Below are positions 9,001 to 15,916 of a stretch of DNA of 64,000 nucleotides, piece after piece. The first letter of the stretch is position 1. Every line of letters begins with the position of its first letter. The position numbers were made by a program, and so were the translations under genes. The notes under the pieces are model-generated. The model was not told where the DNA came from. It saw only the letters and a list, made by a program, of their open reading frames with translations, and did not search any database. Origin of the DNA: Streptomyces poonensis (GTDB taxonomy: Bacteria; Actinomycetota; Actinomycetes; Streptomycetales; Streptomycetaceae); contig NZ_BMVW01000002.1 in NCBI RefSeq assembly GCF_014650915.1, positions 587,677 through 651,676 of the forward strand, written 5' to 3'.

Positions 9001-11010
9001 GTGGACGGCTCCGGCCGGTTCCAGCGCTTCTCCCCTCCGCCCCGCCCCGGAGCCGGGCGGCTGCACACGGCCGGCCTGACGGACGAACAACCCGGGCCGC
9101 GCCCGCACATCGTGCTGAGCCTCGACGACCGCCACTACCAGCTGGCCGTGCCGGCGGTGGAGGACGCGGACGGTCCCCCTCCGCCACCCCTGCCACCTCT
9201 CCCGTCACCACAGCCTCTTCCGAAGGCCGGCCCGGACCACCACACCGAGGCGCCGCGGAACGGCCTCGCCACGGACGGCACGGCGGTCACCGCCCCCGCC
9301 CGGGGCGAGCCGGTGCCCGTACCGGCCACCGGAGAGTGCCTGCTGTACTCGTTCCTGGCCGGCGCCTCGCCGCACCTACGGGACACGCTCACCGGACTCG
9401 CGCAGGACGACCCGGACGCGTACGCGTGGCTGGCGGACGGGGACCGGGTGCGTGAGGACCTGGGCCTCCAGGCCACCCTCCACTCGGCCTGGCAGATCGC
9501 GCCGTCCGGTCCGTCGCAGACCGTCGTCGCCGCGATGCGCCGGCATGTGGCCGGCCATGTGCGCGACAGCGGGGGCCGGCTGCATCCGCAGATCATCGGC
9601 CAGCTGCGGCTCACCGCGGCGTCCGAGGGCACCTTCGCGGCACGGATCGCGCCCCTGGACCGGCCCGCGTTGCTGCGCCTGCTGGAGTACCACGGCGCCC
9701 ACCCGGGACCGCTCGCCGCGATGGACGACGCCGAGCTGCGCGCGGAGCTGGAGGACGTGTACGCCACCAGCACGGCACCGCTCGACGCCACGGAGCTCGG
9801 CGCCGTGCTGCGCACGGTCGAGGGCTGGCGCGACCAGTGGATGACGGCGACGGGCGAGGTGCTGCTGCCGCTGCTGGCCCACGCGTTCGGCACCCGCGTC
9901 GAGGTGGTCAGGGACGGCCGGTTCAACGCCTCGGCCGGACCGGACAACACCCCGACGGCCGTGGAGGTCCACTACTTCGGCCGCAACCACTACACGGGCA
10001 GCACGGCCGGCACCTGGGACCCGGCCACCGGCACCTACGGCGCACCGGTGCCCCCGAAGCGGGTGAAGAAGGAGGAGAAGGACGCCGACGGCGACGTACG
10101 CGTCAACCCCCTGTGGACCCCGCTGGACGAGATCGACCCCGACCTGCTGATCACCGGCGGCAAGGACGCGGTCTGGCTCTACACGGTCACCGCGGACGGG
10201 CGCGTGCTGCTCGGCAGCGAGAAGCCGAGCGACATCGTCACCCGGGAGCAGTTCGACGCGCTCCTCGACGGCATGCGGGAGAAGGACCCCGGCCTCACCG
10301 AGGAGGGGCTGCTGCGGCACCTCGACGGCCTGGGCCACACGGGCATCGCGGCGGGGTTCACCGAGGAGGGCCGGACCGTGCCGGGCCGGAGCCGGGTGTC
10401 CGGCGAGTTCCGCTGGAACGCGGAGCGCGGGCGGTGGACGGTCAACGACAAGTCGGGCCGTTACATGAGCGACTCCGTACGCCCCGGACTCGACCCGGCG
10501 CAGGCGGCGGCCTGGCTGGACGGTGTCGCGGGGCTCTTCCGGGAACGGCTCGGGGTGGAGGTCGTGCCCGACCAGGTCAAGACCGCCGGGGCCACGGCAC
10601 ATCCGGGCACCACCGCGCCGGGCGCCGGCCTCGCGGACGCGCTGTCGGCCCGCACCGCCGCCCTGCTCTCCGACGGCACCGTGTCGATCGCCGAACTCGA
10701 CGCGCTGGGCATCGCCCTGTCCCCCGGGCCGGCCGCGCAGGCCGTCCTCATGGGCGGGCGGCTGAGCCTGTCGGAGCTCGCGCCGGAGCTGGAGCTGACG
10801 GCCGATCAGCGGCTGCGGCTGCTGCTGTGGCGGTCGTCCGGGACGACGTCGCCGCCCCAGGACCCTGACGCCGTACCGGACGCCGTCGCCGCCGCGCTGG
10901 GCATCGGCCTCGTGATCCTCCGGCCGGACGGGCGGACCACGCGGCACGGCAGTGGCACCGGGCCCTCCGTGCAGCTGCGGTTCGACGGCAGCCGGTTCTC
11001 CGTGCCGTGA
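1..11010 (+). CDS. Giant multidomain secreted-type protein (lonely-Cys/OTU-like family), 5' truncated by window edge
   Basis: The frame is open from the first base, so the true start lies outside; 3,669 residues are visible. In order I see: a glycine-rich hydrophobic segment (about residues 1-115) like those in WXG100/type VII-associated giants; a Ser/Thr/Pro low-complexity region (125-410); a segment with HEITHQLGLRDE (H560, E561, H564), the HExxHxxGxxD zinc-protease pattern; a Pro/Ala linker; a long beta-rich part (about 880-2480) with recurring Gly/Ser/Thr blocks; an Ala/Glu/Arg-rich coiled coil (2580-2780); and two OTU-like modules. Module 1 has DGDAF where OTU peptidases have DGDC(L/F), so its cysteine is replaced (A2850), but it keeps an HY pair (H3045). 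Module 2 has TGECLLYSF (C3113) and NHY (H3330). The last 60 residues resemble the end of a third module without the His. Such giants are known in Streptomyces as lonely-Cys proteins. The function is unknown; export and effector activity are inferred. The pieces are seen; family membership is my judgement. Confidence 0.85.
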   Translation, partial: AAFGAVAGGFEGLLEGAGNHVRKWFNKNFDDFSSKFDDFAKNNPYTANVLKQSVNLPEVFVVSAVSEGAAETLVNYLIDGKLDWNWDTFIGAGAAGTVAVLGMSAVGGAGLWLHGKFSATDQFTDYNELPPSYEDATDTGGTGPHTSDTVPKPGLTGVYAANGSGAGTGGSMSTVTSSSDLYTPGAGNLPDTGVGGPLPVYSASSGTVPPPGGTPYTSPTSPTSPTSAPPVTSAVDNVPAGGSGAGTDFSTDPSTSVPPSTNVPSSATTPYLPVGTGGTDTGTGSMPAAVDLSSDVTRTRSTGSESDSDSDMSTIADTDTNTNTDTLTDAVTDVSTHAGTATPNLQSLPGSSPPNTALGSGAVKQQPVTDTVADGPVNNTADATDSTNTTDTTDTTDTTKQHSTEAPAAPVAPVGHGPAWEAARSAAVPVTRSHTWVDPLSSAPDPARPGETTQFTVRSKFDARRFQYDGEWVTDLTVQIGSRAPEGLPQEVWDKVRTGVEELLNAPAYRLPNGDLLHVTVERVAHDPHPHGLNVALIGPDRQMTRTHWPADADPVDYVHEITHQLGLRDESGHATAPGRADIAGSLLGDYTRPAPHGLAQNGLRGRHLQLLAALIGEVDTTGQSTGRTAPSREAPQTPQAPQAPQAPPTTVSAPRPVATTGGSVGAEPYAPKAPATNELSTAGTEQGPKAEQGPKTGPAETPAPAPQPAAPDKTPPKPTAKPVKEWITNRLAREHPPALDRAMPRPPVTTSSGSRAPLSDGSTVPAHIDGLRSLLDEVPEGVAAEALVSFGHGDIVLRGADQVVSEIGRVLRENPTVAPGPAPSGRPQGVGPGSAAARAFTRAYRALTGSGSSTSGTPTPENSDLVADITHALLHEPRSLTGEGRGFPYLDSRGNPRLLHLRAIHRRDGWQPFGDAFGDPAKVDAMQRSVVTAGQSKSMQSSTPMALSVPIGPVSSAAFGGFGRVGLRAGFSRKTGYGLADQGTGQTETRGLDGSHVYLTDAYFEMTVLDADHGTVTLPVPVPADGATATTPQGPVPAVFGFGMRGGLSVRLSDSATRPPGPLAARAAARIPRSMVLDATSTYRLVRPEDFGPVGHILAWAAQEVGAAPGSDAYRDLGAFFSQGGFHRHARTLANGRIVSPPLYADDKARTPLGAFVVDVVPGRAVRISSTADAEMRDISVSLARNERGLSRTTALGLELAAGPAFNFFGVGPLNLRFQFGPVGRYLVSWSRAKNLGGSGASKTAGQVKGDNTALYLVKKDVFVTRTGQAGGPRRFQTWSLDRMTHTEARRLAGWDDGTTLALSNGAPAPFPPAQLTLHRPRTLGMHRVEEFTYDDGLLRHGAVSGTDPGRTLLDAFADEVIAAAARAHPRLVAPLAELSPPPRRREQLRAFFRGGPAPDPAPGRPQWRNRAEYETAVFNTRQILVMLSDAYLRASLEALTTTGLLIPLYETGRFGQAHRYVRVRGELTNRTFRGVQTDFRHRFSSVGAERLDGQAGARRGGELGLEAALSLRDPVSDDIGAPNNAGTVSLGVREGWQRDTDLSFGSSATNEPMTVSTGPAHLYAYDLSLTADHGGYWRFRGLLRGTATLGLLGTQPFVFSSPQDVLIGTAADGTAVSGGPWTGRVLISVPAAHAPAADPHAPGADNPYAPTAAPATTVPIRQDRALALARGLLPAPPPDPGDGTGSGALVGPDDLVVSSSDGSAGPPPDNTARRLFRQLQNHPFVTVTVTADPALVASLDDIVRIASGGAWQLTEEGAPTRSAIMRSLQPQLLTANFDQSSGPLGWSAVGLMGKGPYGSLWATFRHVTTVRDVRALTPSVPMDSEMIIGGSTQSAGKASRSRTVFTGGQLTYAKAHTAGPGLLGTYGLVASPYSEASAEEMTVVRVAVADMNRKGFGHQVLVTGTTEHWLALASSRLGSDAPGHAYIPRQLAGVAGAMTAVPGGWQAHVPEKSAYELGIVEDGLGDVPRYTARSWQPQPWLRGHEFGTYPVNALDATRALAAFDRQVATLGLADEDRERVRALVTSRAGRFLGKELTDAGSSAPVRSGGWGWHSLRIGNRTARVRVRLAPGRTTFSMLDHNVEMEENRRAIETVTRGKSGTKGSDLGYLVSEGVHTNLQGGVGPVASGPALTESGGGRDTTSRGHSVTTLTVFRAASTEPYAVTDTAYDLEITLELDNVPAERAPAAQPDGTDRSLARRAAGRLDEFTGKRTVSVREPAGTLREHVPLSLMTPVVGSDGTDGSDGGKRLSPPDLAALPAPRQITGPDGRPRTRLADGTAGAFTFPEHGFDVRRIVGRTGLRTANHYAIALSYDASFSLARADAPRRAGDTGLTRAGTGSAQSLEDSTSNAMLTAFFHRAVTDDGYRLTDLTEKNLIGTESASLRLHAMPDFSGATLLTVADGEKMEVLHRVGEGVSASESHDTVQDLSPGAGLLVSSPQTGLNQYGFTVPGANEGTGSGTPAGTDHLDSINVKPKTGRVFVFAVPTAWVSDADVRRGVKDRGLLRAVGGTFGHVRPGPKAVRSDTHVLAWVREDIARGLGIVTDRNFPQQVSAAWDAVGGASKAWTTADSAYWSKRRPGAALYAELRAARTAMEAARRTAEGPRRARTEAEQALTTAQDGLREAQKAETRDRTTAQANVDAAHDALEQATTHWQNSVPEQDRYRKAAVAPVTAAEERARAAEVAADALRESAALRTQQAQEAVTEAETLAKEPREAAERADELVEQAVARFERARTAWESLRDTLDGLRRTAEAAAAEYHRVRAAADQLTWWHQRAATPGGRARLEAEGFEEPPPVRHQAPPKPPAPPKAPPPPTYTRITADGRTTLVSPGPDPVEFRLHDVPRDGDAFLKALVLGLSRSAPDLLTSHGLDLTDPPATLDRLRRMFAAQLTDPGGPDLRDVIAPDGTDTFRTGEITEAGLTAPGTGPLAPGTPQRAEFDGLNGLIPHSAALGADARAALAAAQILRPGDYADESTWNNSAADLLPLLASHALGIDLTVVDGSGRFQRFSPPPRPGAGRLHTAGLTDEQPGPRPHIVLSLDDRHYQLAVPAVEDADGPPPPPLPPLPSPQPLPKAGPDHHTEAPRNGLATDGTAVTAPARGEPVPVPATGECLLYSFLAGASPHLRDTLTGLAQDDPDAYAWLADGDRVREDLGLQATLHSAWQIAPSGPSQTVVAAMRRHVAGHVRDSGGRLHPQIIGQLRLTAASEGTFAARIAPLDRPALLRLLEYHGAHPGPLAAMDDAELRAELEDVYATSTAPLDATELGAVLRTVEGWRDQWMTATGEVLLPLLAHAFGTRVEVVRDGRFNASAGPDNTPTAVEVHYFGRNHYTGSTAGTWDPATGTYGAPVPPKRVKKEEKDADGDVRVNPLWTPLDEIDPDLLITGGKDAVWLYTVTADGRVLLGSEKPSDIVTREQFDALLDGMREKDPGLTEEGLLRHLDGLGHTGIAAGFTEEGRTVPGRSRVSGEFRWNAERGRWTVNDKSGRYMSDSVRPGLDPAQAAAWLDGVAGLFRERLGVEVVPDQVKTAGATAHPGTTAPGAGLADALSARTAALLSDGTVSIAELDALGIALSPGPAAQAVLMGGRLSLSELAPELELTADQRLRLLLWRSSGTTSPPQDPDAVPDAVAAALGIGLVILRPDGRTTRHGSGTGPSVQLRFDGSRFSVP

Positions 11011-11072
11011 GAGCCGGGCGTTCACGTGCCGTTCACCCGTCAACAGCACGCGGGACAACGGCGGTTGAGGAG

Positions 11073-11099
11073 TTGACGATCTTGTATGCCGCGTATGTG
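11073..11099 (+). promoter_or_regulatory. Weak candidate promoter before the 1,046-aa gene
   Basis: In the 112-bp gap after the giant gene, TTGACG (11073-11078) is followed after 15 bp by TATGTG (11094-11099), about 24 bp before the GTG start. The spacing is short for a sigma-70-type promoter, so read-through from the giant gene is equally possible. Confidence 0.25.
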
Positions 11100-11122
11100 T
11101 CACCTGCTGCGGGAGGCGGAGC

Positions 11123-14100
11123 GTGAGCGGCTGGGCCCTGGGGCGCCGATTCGGGCGCGGGCGGCGGACGACGGCTCCGGAGCGCGGTGACGCGGCGGCG
11201 GGCGGCGCGCACGGTGCACGGACCGGCCGCGAGCACGGGACCGAGGTGCACGCGGTCGACGAGTACGCGGTCGAGGAGTACGCGGTGGAGGAGTACGACG
11301 GTGTCCTCCTCCTCCGAAGTGCCGCCGACGAGACGCTCGGCGCCGAGGACATCACCGACCTGGCCCGTTGCCTGGGCACGGACGACGAGGACACCGTCAC
11401 CGTCGTCGCCGGGGCGGCCGGGGCGTCCGCCGGCGCCCTGTGGAAGAGGCTCGGCGCCCTCCTCGACGACCTCGCGGAGGAGGGCGTCACGACGGTCCGG
11501 CTGGCCATGTCGGGCGCCGGTCACGACCGTCCGGAACAGCCCGCCGTCGCGCGCCGTGTGGCCGACGCCTGGGGCCTCACGGTCCTGGCGCCCGACGGCG
11601 CCGTCCTCGTCGTACCCGGCGGCGGTCTCTTCGCGCTCGCCCCGCCCGGTCCGGCCGGCCCGCGCACCGGACAGGGCTGGTGGCGCTTCACGCCCGGCGC
11701 CGAGCCCGTGGCCCTGGGCCCGCGCCAGCCCGTCCCCGCGTGGGAGGAGCCCGTGAGCGTCGGCCCGGCCGTGCGCACCGGCAACGGCTGCGTCGTCGAG
11801 CAGATACCGGCCGGGCTGCTGGTCCGTCCGCACGAGGCACGCGCGCCCCGGCCGGGCGACCTGTGCTATGCCGTCCCGGCCGACCGAGAGTTCCCCACCG
11901 TGGTGGTCGGCGTCCCGGACGGCGAGGACGTGACGGCCGGGGACGTGCGGGAGGCGGTGACGGCACTGCTGCCCGAGGCGGCACGGACCGGCGGCAGGAT
12001 CGCCGTCGCCCCGGGCGGGCGCCGGGACGTGCTGGCCACCGGGCAGGCACTCGCCGACGCGTTCGGCGCCGAGGTCGTCGTGTACTCCGGTCTGCCGCTG
12101 TTCACCACCGGCCCGATGGGCCGGCCCATGGTGCGGGCCACGCTCGCCGACGCCGACGGCAGGCCCCGCTGGCACCCGTACGTGGACTCCGTCGCCTGCC
12201 CGCCCCGTACGGAGCCGGACACGTCCCCGCCGCCCCCGCGCCTGCTGCGCTGGATCCCTCCGGTTCCCGGGCGCGGCAACGCGCTCACCGGGCGGATCCG
12301 GCTCTCCGAGCGCTGGCAGCTCACCGTGACCCGGGCGGGCATGTGGATCACCGGTACCGGTGCCGGTACCGAGGGGCAGCCCGCGCCGCTCGCCGCCCGC
12401 CCGGTCGCCGCCGACGGCCCGGCGATCGAACTGGGCCGCCCCGGCGAACCGCTCGACGCCTCCCTCTGGCCGGAGCTCTCCCGGCTGCTGGCGGGCATGG
12501 GCCCCGACGTCTGTGCCCGTACGAGACTCCACGTGCACGGCGTGTGCGTGAACGGCGAACGCGAACTGCGCGGGCTGGCGGGCCGTCACCAGCTCCGCAG
12601 CCTCCGCTTCGGCGCCCGCGCCGTCCCGGGCCCCGCCGCACCGGCCGCACCGGCCGCACCGGAAGCGGCGACACGGCCGCACACCCACGCGGGCACGGTC
12701 CCGGACCGGTCCGCGGCGCACCCGCCCGCGACCGACCCGGGCACAGTGCAGGCCGCAGGTGGCACGGGTGCACCGCAGCCGGCATTCGGCCCGACCGCTC
12801 CCCCGCCGCCCTTCGGCCCAACGGTGCCTCAGCCGCCACTCGGTGTCGATGGTGCCGCACCTCAGCCGACAGTCGGTCCCACTCCGCAGCCCACGCCCGG
12901 TCCGGGCGCCGCACGATCCGTCCCCGGTTCGGCCGCAGTGGTAACCGCAGCCGGTTCCGCCGAAGCGGGGTCCGCCGCGCCGTCTGCGGACCTTGCCCCG
13001 ACTGTCCGGGACCCCGCCGCCGAGCACTCTTCCGCCCCCGTTCCGGCCGTACAGAGGCCGGACCGGCCGCCTCACGAACCCGAGCCGCCTCACGAACCGG
13101 AGCCACCTCGCGAACCGGAGCCACCTCGCGAACCCGGGCCGCCGACACGTCCCCGGCTGGTCGGCGCGGCGCCCTCTTCCCCGGGCGCCGCGGACCCAAT
13201 GGCAACGGGTTCCACCGGTTCCCAGCACTCCCATGGCTCCCGGAACCGCGGCGGCTCCGAGGACTCCGCAGAACCGGGTGCCGGTTCCATGACGTCACCG
13301 CGTCCGGCCGCCGTCTCCGGCACGGCGGCCGCCGGGTGCCCGTCGGGCACCACGCGCGGGGGCGCCCGGCCGCCCGCGCGGACGACCGAACCCGAGTCGA
13401 CCGCGCGCCCTCGCGGACAGCAGCCACGCCGCCCCGCGCCCGGGGCGGCGCCGCCTCCGGTCCCGTTCCTTCCCGGGCACACCAGCACCCAGGCGGAGCG
13501 CGCCGCGTTCCGGGCACTCGCCGAGCCGGTGTGGGAGCGGTACGGGGCAGCGGTCACCCGTGCCCTGTCGCGGCTGCCCGCGCTGCGCGGCGGCGAACTC
13601 GAGGCGGCGCGCGCGGATCTGATCGCCCTGCATCTGTACCTGCGCCCCGGCGCGGGCCCGTTGCACCCCACCGAGCTGCACGGCGGACTCGTCCGGGGCG
13701 ACAGCCGCGTACTGCCGTACATCGCGTGCCTCGCCTCGGGGCTCCGGCGGCTCCCCTCCTTCCGCGGCCCTGTCCTGCGGGGGGTGTCCGCCGGACCGGA
13801 CATGCCCTCCCCCGGTGACGTACTGCGTGACCCCGGACCGGTGAGCGCGCTTCCGCTGGAGGACGGCCGGAAGAGCGTGCCGGGGGACGGAGCCGACAGC
13901 GCCTGTTACGTCATCTGGTCGACGACGGGACGCAGGGTCCGCCAGCTGATCGACCCCTCGGGTGCGGCGGCCGCGGACGCCGCAGCCGACGAGGTCGTGT
14001 TCCCCCCGGGGACCGCGTTCCGCGTGCTCGGCACACGCCAGGGCGGAAAGGGCACCCCGCCGCTGTTCCTGCTGCGCGAACTGCCCGTGGCCGGGACCGG

Positions 14101-14263
14101 CACTCCCGTACGACAGGACTTCCCGGACGAGCACGACCGTACGGCGCTCGACCGGCTCGAAGCGGCTCTGGACCGGTTCCCGGTCGCGGCGTCACAGCAC
14201 GGCTCGTGGCCGGCACGCTGCGCCGGTCCGGTCGGCCCGAACGGTGTGAGAGAGGACGTTTGA
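11123..14263 (+). CDS. 1,046-aa multidomain protein with ADP-ribosyltransferase-like C-terminus
   Basis: GTG start with GGGAGG 7 bp upstream. The N-terminal part (about 1-500) is a mixed alpha/beta region containing a short acidic repeat (EEYAVEEY) and no motif I can assign. Residues about 500-780 are disordered Pro/Ala/Glu, including four 18-bp repeats (13070-13141). The C-terminal part (about 790-1040) reads like an ADP-ribosyltransferase fold: a helical lead-in, LRGV with R886, IWSTTGRRV, then ADEVVFPPGTAFRV with E957, matching the way ART domains end (ExE followed by hydrophobic-PPGT-x-FxV). The first Glu of ExE is Ala here and no clear STS is present, so activity is doubtful. No signal peptide or membrane segment is evident. 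It follows the giant gene by 112 bp and its stop overlaps the next start (TGATG), so the three probably act together. The ART assignment is an inference of moderate strength. Confidence 0.8.
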   Translation: MSGWALGRRFGRGRRTTAPERGDAAAGGAHGARTGREHGTEVHAVDEYAVEEYAVEEYDGVLLLRSAADETLGAEDITDLARCLGTDDEDTVTVVAGAAGASAGALWKRLGALLDDLAEEGVTTVRLAMSGAGHDRPEQPAVARRVADAWGLTVLAPDGAVLVVPGGGLFALAPPGPAGPRTGQGWWRFTPGAEPVALGPRQPVPAWEEPVSVGPAVRTGNGCVVEQIPAGLLVRPHEARAPRPGDLCYAVPADREFPTVVVGVPDGEDVTAGDVREAVTALLPEAARTGGRIAVAPGGRRDVLATGQALADAFGAEVVVYSGLPLFTTGPMGRPMVRATLADADGRPRWHPYVDSVACPPRTEPDTSPPPPRLLRWIPPVPGRGNALTGRIRLSERWQLTVTRAGMWITGTGAGTEGQPAPLAARPVAADGPAIELGRPGEPLDASLWPELSRLLAGMGPDVCARTRLHVHGVCVNGERELRGLAGRHQLRSLRFGARAVPGPAAPAAPAAPEAATRPHTHAGTVPDRSAAHPPATDPGTVQAAGGTGAPQPAFGPTAPPPPFGPTVPQPPLGVDGAAPQPTVGPTPQPTPGPGAARSVPGSAAVVTAAGSAEAGSAAPSADLAPTVRDPAAEHSSAPVPAVQRPDRPPHEPEPPHEPEPPREPEPPREPGPPTRPRLVGAAPSSPGAADPMATGSTGSQHSHGSRNRGGSEDSAEPGAGSMTSPRPAAVSGTAAAGCPSGTTRGGARPPARTTEPESTARPRGQQPRRPAPGAAPPPVPFLPGHTSTQAERAAFRALAEPVWERYGAAVTRALSRLPALRGGELEAARADLIALHLYLRPGAGPLHPTELHGGLVRGDSRVLPYIACLASGLRRLPSFRGPVLRGVSAGPDMPSPGDVLRDPGPVSALPLEDGRKSVPGDGADSACYVIWSTTGRRVRQLIDPSGAAAADAAADEVVFPPGTAFRVLGTRQGGKGTPPLFLLRELPVAGTGTPVRQDFPDEHDRTALDRLEAALDRFPVAASQHGSWPARCAGPVGPNGVREDV
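13070..13141 (+). repeat. Four 18-bp in-frame repeats in the 1,046-aa gene
   Basis: Four contiguous units (13070, 13088, 13106, 13124) of the type CCTCACGAACCSGAGCCR encode PHEPEP/PREPEP hexapeptides. They lie in the disordered Pro-rich linker and probably act only as a spacer. Confidence 0.85.
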
Positions 14264-15480
14264 TGGCACAGCGAGCAGGCTCCCCCGAGCCCCGGAAGGT
14301 GCGGCGCGCGACCACGCTGCCCCAGGTCGCGGACAGCCCGGAGGCCGCGGCGGCCCTCGCCCCGCGCGCGGGCAGGAACACGGACGCGGATACGGACACG
14401 GACACGGACACGGCACAGGATGCGGGAGTGGAAGCGGGCGCGGCGGCGACGGCCGCGCCGGTTTCCGCTCCCGCGCAGCAGACGGCCGGTCCGACGACAC
14501 GGAAGCCCGACACGGACACCGACCGGCCGGCCGAAGGCGCGAAGGCCACCGGCACCTCCACCGCCATCTCCATGGACACCGACACCGGTGCCGACACCGA
14601 CGCCGCCACCACAACCACAACCACAACCGAACCAGCAGCCACCGGCCCCAACAAACCCCTCCTCGCGGCCGCAGCCCTCGTAGGCGCCCTGCTGCTGGCG
14701 GTGCCGCTGCTCGTCGCCCTCGACGACGATGACGACAAGAAGACCGTGGCGGCGGAGCGGACCGGGGCCGGAACGCTGCTGGACGACACCGCGCCCGGCA
14801 CACCCGGGGCCTACACCGCCGAGTCCTCCTCGCCCTCCGCCACATCGTCACCCGGCCCGGACCGGTCCGCGAAGCCGGTGAAACGTTCGTCCGCGTCCCC
14901 TTCCGGCTCCGGGTCGGCCGCGGGGAAGCAGGACGCCGGCGCGAAGGCGGGCACGGGTGCGGCCGGTGGGGTGGCACAGGACAAGGAGCAGCAGCGGGAG
15001 AAGCAGGCGGAGCGGGAGACGCAGGAGCAGTCCGAGGAGAGGAACGAGGAGAGGTCCGAGAAGAACACCGAAGCCAAGAAGAGCACCACCAAGACCACGG
15101 TCCCCGGTCGTCCGCTCGTCAACAAGAAGTCCGGCAAGTGCCTGAGCGCGGGCACGGGTTCGGACGGCACCCAGCTCTTCCTGTGGACCTGCAACGGCGC
15201 CGACAACCAGAAGTGGGACTTCCGGTCGGACGGCACCGTACGGTCCATGAACATGTGCATGGACCTCGCCTGGGCGGCGGTCACTAACTACACGAGGATC
15301 CAGGTCGCGTACTGCAGCGGCAATCCGGCCCAGCAGTTCTACCTCAACTCGACCGAGGACCTGGTCGCGCGCCTCGCCACCAAGTGCGTGGACATCTACG
15401 ACGGCGGCACGTCGAACGGCAGTCCGGCCATCCTCTTCGACTGCCACGGCGGCGCGAACCAGACCTGGCGCCTGGGCTGA
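14263..15480 (+). CDS. Single-pass membrane protein with C-terminal ricin B-type lectin domain
   Basis: 405 aa. The start is set by the TGATG overlap with the previous stop and a GAGAGGA ribosome site. The N-terminal 130 residues are low complexity (Asp-Thr repeats, Ala-rich), followed by one membrane helix (about 130-155: LLAAAALVGALLLAVPLLVA then Asp/Lys). A Ser/Pro and then Glu/Lys-rich charged stalk (170-275) leads to a beta-trefoil-like domain (about 280-405) with NQKW, AQQF and NQTW (QxW-type) motifs and paired cysteines. The topology suggests a long cytoplasmic N-terminus with an extracytoplasmic sugar-binding head. The family binds carbohydrates such as galactose or xylan; the ligand here is unknown. 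Coupling to the 1,046-aa protein suggests a shared role, perhaps anchoring or recognition at the cell wall. Confidence 0.88.
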   Translation: MAQRAGSPEPRKVRRATTLPQVADSPEAAAALAPRAGRNTDADTDTDTDTAQDAGVEAGAAATAAPVSAPAQQTAGPTTRKPDTDTDRPAEGAKATGTSTAISMDTDTGADTDAATTTTTTTEPAATGPNKPLLAAAALVGALLLAVPLLVALDDDDDKKTVAAERTGAGTLLDDTAPGTPGAYTAESSSPSATSSPGPDRSAKPVKRSSASPSGSGSAAGKQDAGAKAGTGAAGGVAQDKEQQREKQAERETQEQSEERNEERSEKNTEAKKSTTKTTVPGRPLVNKKSGKCLSAGTGSDGTQLFLWTCNGADNQKWDFRSDGTVRSMNMCMDLAWAAVTNYTRIQVAYCSGNPAQQFYLNSTEDLVARLATKCVDIYDGGTSNGSPAILFDCHGGANQTWRLG

Positions 15481-15514
15481 GGCGGAGTCCGGTCCTCCCT
15501 CTCGGCCCGGGAGT

Positions 15515-15916
15515 TCAGTCGCCCCTCCCGGGGCCGGGCCCGGCCTCCGGCCGGTCCAGCAGTGCGCGCAGCAGCCGCTCGTCGTCCGGGCCGAGCGCCG
15601 TGACGAAGCTGGCCAGTACCGCCTGCCGGTCGCTCTCGGCGTCCAGCACCTTGCGCATCCGGTGCGCGGCGAGCCCGGCGTGGTCGGACGCGGGCGTCCA
15701 CACGAAGGCCCGGCCGGAACGCTCGCGGGTGACGGCGCCCTTGGCCAGCAGCCGGGTCAGAATGGTGATCACCGTGGTGTAGGCGAGGTCGCCGCCGAGG
15801 CGCTGCTGCACCCAACCCGCGCTGGCGGAACCGTCGGCCTCACGGAGGGCCGACAGGACCAGCCCTTCCAGCTCGCCCTGCCCCCGTCGCCGGGGACGCT
15901 GCCGGTGGTCCGTCAC
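15515..15916 (-). CDS. BlaI/MecI/CopY-family transcriptional repressor (orphan)
   Basis: 133 aa from a GTG preceded by GGGAGA; the frame is open further upstream but that part is not family-like. The protein has the compact winged-helix layout of BlaI: an N-terminal helix (GELEGLVLSAL), recognition region (AYTTVITILTRLLAKG), wing (VTRERSGRAFVWTPA) and a C-terminal dimerisation helix region. These repressors bind TACA/TGTA-type palindromes. Usually an M56 peptidase (BlaR-like) sensor gene is adjacent; none is here, and the neighbours are a lectin gene (convergent) and a deaminase (divergent). Its target and trigger cannot be told from the window. Confidence 0.88.
   Translation of the reverse strand: MTDHRQRPRRRGQGELEGLVLSALREADGSASAGWVQQRLGGDLAYTTVITILTRLLAKGAVTRERSGRAFVWTPASDHAGLAAHRMRKVLDAESDRQAVLASFVTALGPDDERLLRALLDRPEAGPGPGRGD

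Noticed and set aside
6082..9135. Minus-strand open frame of 1,017 codons
   Set aside because: Antisense to the giant gene with no domain-like sequence; the plus frame has clear modules.
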